Assembly (NCBI RefSeq): GCF_040412425.1
Contig: NC_089749.1
Span: 38,784,070 to 38,848,069 of the forward strand
Direction of reading: 5' to 3'
From: Macrobrachium rosenbergii
Lineage: Eukaryota > Arthropoda > Malacostraca > Decapoda > Palaemonidae
DNA: 64,000 bases
The notes beneath the pieces are model-generated. The model was not told the DNA's origin, did not search any database, and saw nothing but the letters and a program-made list of their open reading frames with translations. The translations under genes were made by a program, and so were the position numbers. Numbering within the stretch: position 1 is the stretch's first letter; every line of letters begins with the position of its first letter. Shown one piece after another: positions 61,934 to 64,000 of this stretch.

Positions 61934-62640
61934 CTGGTCCCCGGCGGCTTAACCCCGCCGTTGGGTTGATATGTTTGCTTTAATCTTATATCAGAGTCTG
62001 ATGATCCTTCCCTTGGGTTCCGCCGGTTTCATTACTGGCGGTCCTTGTGGTGAGGGTCCTGTCGATTCAACTCTCTCGTTCCGCCGGAGTATTCCGGCAG
62101 TCGGGAGGTTTTCTGTTTACCATATGTTTATTGCTGATCCCCGACGGCTTAACCCCGCCGTCGGGTTGATATATGACTGTTGCTGGTCCCCGGAGGCTTA
62201 ACCCCGCCGTCGGGTTGTTATATGTTGGATTTCTTTAATATTATATCAGAGTCCGGTGATCCTTCCCTTGGGTTCCGCCGTTTTTATTTCTGGCGTTCCT
62301 TGTGGTAAGGGTCCCATTGATTCAACTCTCTCGTTCCGCCGGAGCATTCCGGCAGTCGGGAGATTTTTCGCTTACCATGTGTTTGCTACTGCTCCCCGGC
62401 GGCTTAACCCCGCCATCGGGTTGAGATTTTTACTTTAATTTTATTTTAGTCCAGTGATCCTTCCCTTAGGTTCCGCCGTTTTTATTACTGGCGTTCCTGG
62501 TGGTGAGAGTCCCGTTGATTCATCTCTCTTGTTCTGCCGGAAAATTCCGGCAGTCGGGAGGTGATGCTTACCATATGTTTGTTACTGTCCCCCGGCGGCT
62601 TAACCCCGCCATCGGGTTGATTTGTTTACTTTAAGTTTCT
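61934..62640 (+). repeat. DIRS-2 leader tandem repeats (~200-bp units)
   Basis: The motif ccccggcggcttaaccccgc followed by cgggttgat occurs at about 61,938, 62,136, 62,186, 62,393 and 62,590. Units are about 200 bp, with one short 50-bp unit. Each long unit also has a second inverted motif, gttccgccggagtattccgg with cagtcggg. The motifs are self-complementary and could fold into GC hairpins. Confidence 0.9.
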
Positions 62641-62770
62641 TTGCTTAGTAGGTCCGTCTCTGGGGTTTTCATTCCACCGGAGTTCTCCGGTAGCATGGTA
62701 TGAAAATACTTATCCCTACATAGTTTAAGTTTCTTAGAGTGGTAGATTCATGTACTTTTCACACTTACAG

Positions 62771-62941
62771 ACTGTTCGTTGTGAGGAGCCCGGATGTGCC
62801 GCCATCCTCCACCAACCCTACGGGCATGTGGTGTGCCGGACTCATGCTGGCTGTGCAGTCCGGCTTGATGACTTGATCGTCTAGCATCCGGACGGCTGTG
62901 AGGTTTGCTTCGCATCGTATGGATGTCTCCAGGACGAGTCG
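62771..62941 (+). pseudogene. DIRS-2 gag upstream exon (Cys/His module)
   Basis: Preceded by acacttacag and ended by a gtaagc donor. It encodes RCEEPGCAAILHQPYGHVVC, RTHAGCAVRLDDLIV, then HPDGCEVCFASYGCLQDES. A TAG at 62,882 replaces the Trp codon present in DIRS-1 (VWHPDGC). No ATG at its start, which supports an upstream first exon. Same length (171 nt) as in DIRS-1. Confidence 0.75.
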
Positions 62942-63053
62942 GTAAGCTAATTACTTCCGCTTTACCACATTAGTCAGAGTTTGTTATTTGGTCACATTTG
63001 GCTCTTATATAAACACGGTATTAGCCCTTCTTTGACACTCTGCCCCCTTTCAG
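62942..63053 (+). other. DIRS-2 gag intron (112 bp)
   Basis: gtaagctaat … ctgcccccttt cag. Same position and phase as the DIRS-1 intron. Confidence 0.8.
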
Positions 63054-64000
63054 GTTGACGAGTCCTTCAAGAAAGAGGCCTTGGGGTCTCTCCGCGCTTG
63101 GGTAGCTGGGTTCGGGAGGAATGTCCCGTCGGGGAAACCCTATATCCTCGATGAAAAGCTGAGGGACCTGCTTTATCCCAGCGCCCGGATCACTGCGGCT
63201 GTACCTTCTGATGTGGCCGCACCTATCATCGACCAGATCCGGGCCGCGACCCAGCCCCTGCAAGGGGACTCCCTACACTCGGGGGATTACAGAGTCGTCG
63301 CTGCGCTCGACCTGGATCTCGAGCCGATGGTCACCGAGCAGGACCAGGGGGTAGGTATTGAGGTAAGTGAGGCAGTGGGGGCGGGCGCCCTCCTTAATCC
63401 CCCTCCTTCATCATCCTCTTCCTTTCAGGCCTTCACCAAACCTGCTATCTTGAGGGACAGAGTTCAGTCTACTGTCCCCAAGTTGAAGTCGTCGTTGAAG
63501 GCGAAGGGCTACAAGTCCTTGTCTTCACGAAAAGCCTCTCCTTTCCCCCCATCGAAGCCAAAGGGTACTGACCCTTTGCCTTCCGGGAGCAAACTGAGTA
63601 CCCGGGCAAAGGAGTGAGTAGGTGGGCGACAAGTCCAGCCCTCCCTCGCCAGCCTGCCTTTGACCCGGAGGGTTTTGCGGGGATATTGTTCAAGAGGTTC
63701 TCCACGGAGGTAGACACAAAACTAGATAAGCTTACTGAGAAGCTTCAAGATCATGAGAAGCTGATCGCTGATTTGTCGCTCGGTGGTGCCGGGTGCACTA
63801 TCAGTTCCCGACACCGCTGCCCTCCCTCCTTTTGACGTAAGGAACCCATGGCGGGTTGCTCTTCGTGCTGTCAGCATGAAGGCACCTTGACCATTGAAGG
63901 CCTAGGTACCAGGCGTCTAGAAGAACTGGAGTTCTTCCCCGGCTGATCTCTTGCCCCCTACCCAGGCTTCGTTAGGCTGACGGAGGAAGCCTGGGTACGC
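63054..64000 (+). pseudogene. DIRS-2 gag main exon (partial, frameshifted)
   Basis: Opens VDESFKKEALGSLRAWVAGF in frame with the preceding exon and continues through GKPYILDEKLRDLLYPSARI and AALDLDLEPM. It includes a Ser/Lys-rich middle, then a stop at 63,615-63,617. The homology continues in another frame (FDPEGFAGILFKRFSTEVD), is shifted again near 63,800, and includes NPWRV and LEELEFFP-like remnants. The C-terminus lies outside the window. Confidence 0.8.

Larger units (their letters stand above)
61902..64000 (+). mobile_element. DIRS-2, continuation to the right of DIRS-1 (runs off the window)
   Basis: Leader repeats, a Cys/His exon, an intron and the gag main exon follow in the same order and spacing as in DIRS-1. 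It is the expected right-hand part of the element that starts at 51,372. RT and recombinase lie beyond the edge. Confidence 0.82.

Overview
The window is repeat-rich eukaryotic DNA. It has long (TA)n arrays, spliced introns, and many nested and decayed transposable elements. I found no convincing host protein gene, rRNA or intact tRNA. The mix (DIRS-type tyrosine-recombinase retrotransposons, Ty3/gypsy, Jockey-like LINE, Tc1, mariner, pogo/Tigger, very long TA microsatellites) would fit a large invertebrate genome, and I would guess a decapod crustacean. That organism call is inference from repeat style, not from a marker gene.

Layout. 0-4.1 kb: a (TA)n array, a mobile unit built of ~380-bp tandem repeats, then a decayed Tc1-like transposon. 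4.1-8.6 kb: a retroelement gag remnant with a zinc knuckle, a ~350-bp-arm palindrome, and a minus-strand Jockey-like LINE in ruins. 8.9-11.1 kb: a MITE and a fragment of a second kind of tyrosine recombinase. 14.4-21.8 kb: a whole but badly decayed DIRS element on the minus strand. 23.2-24.5 kb: the 3' end of a Ty3/gypsy element (integrase C-terminus plus 3' LTR). 25.9-27.4 kb: a ~720-bp tandem duplication with faint LINE ORF1-like coding. 29.5-35.3 kb: a Tigger/pogo element whose transposase gene is interrupted by a second, different pogo-like element. 35.4-35.7 kb: a MITE.

36.3-43.4 kb and 45.1-53.7 kb are two direct copies (A and B) of one ~7-kb segment. Each holds a broken Ty3/gypsy gag-protease gene, cut off just before the reverse transcriptase by the 380-bp-repeat unit, which is itself interrupted by the left end of a DIRS element (here called DIRS-2). 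Copy B alone carries a mariner insertion. In copy B, DIRS-2 is in turn split by a nearly complete DIRS element (DIRS-1, 53,328-61,901). The rest of DIRS-2 resumes at 61,902 and runs off the right edge.

DIRS-1 is the best-preserved system in the window. It has inverted terminal repeats, an internal complementary region holding both termini back to back, a spliced gag with an Arg/Gly-rich tail, an uninterrupted RT-RNase H ORF with all expected acidic residues, and a tyrosine recombinase overlapping it by ATGA and broken by one frameshift. Gag would package the RNA, RT-RNase H would copy it using the complementary region to build a circle, and the recombinase would insert the circle at a short T-run without target duplication. 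The most interesting observations are the conserved intron/exon structure of gag in three DIRS copies, the readable order of nested insertions, and the indel-dominated difference between duplicated copies A and B.
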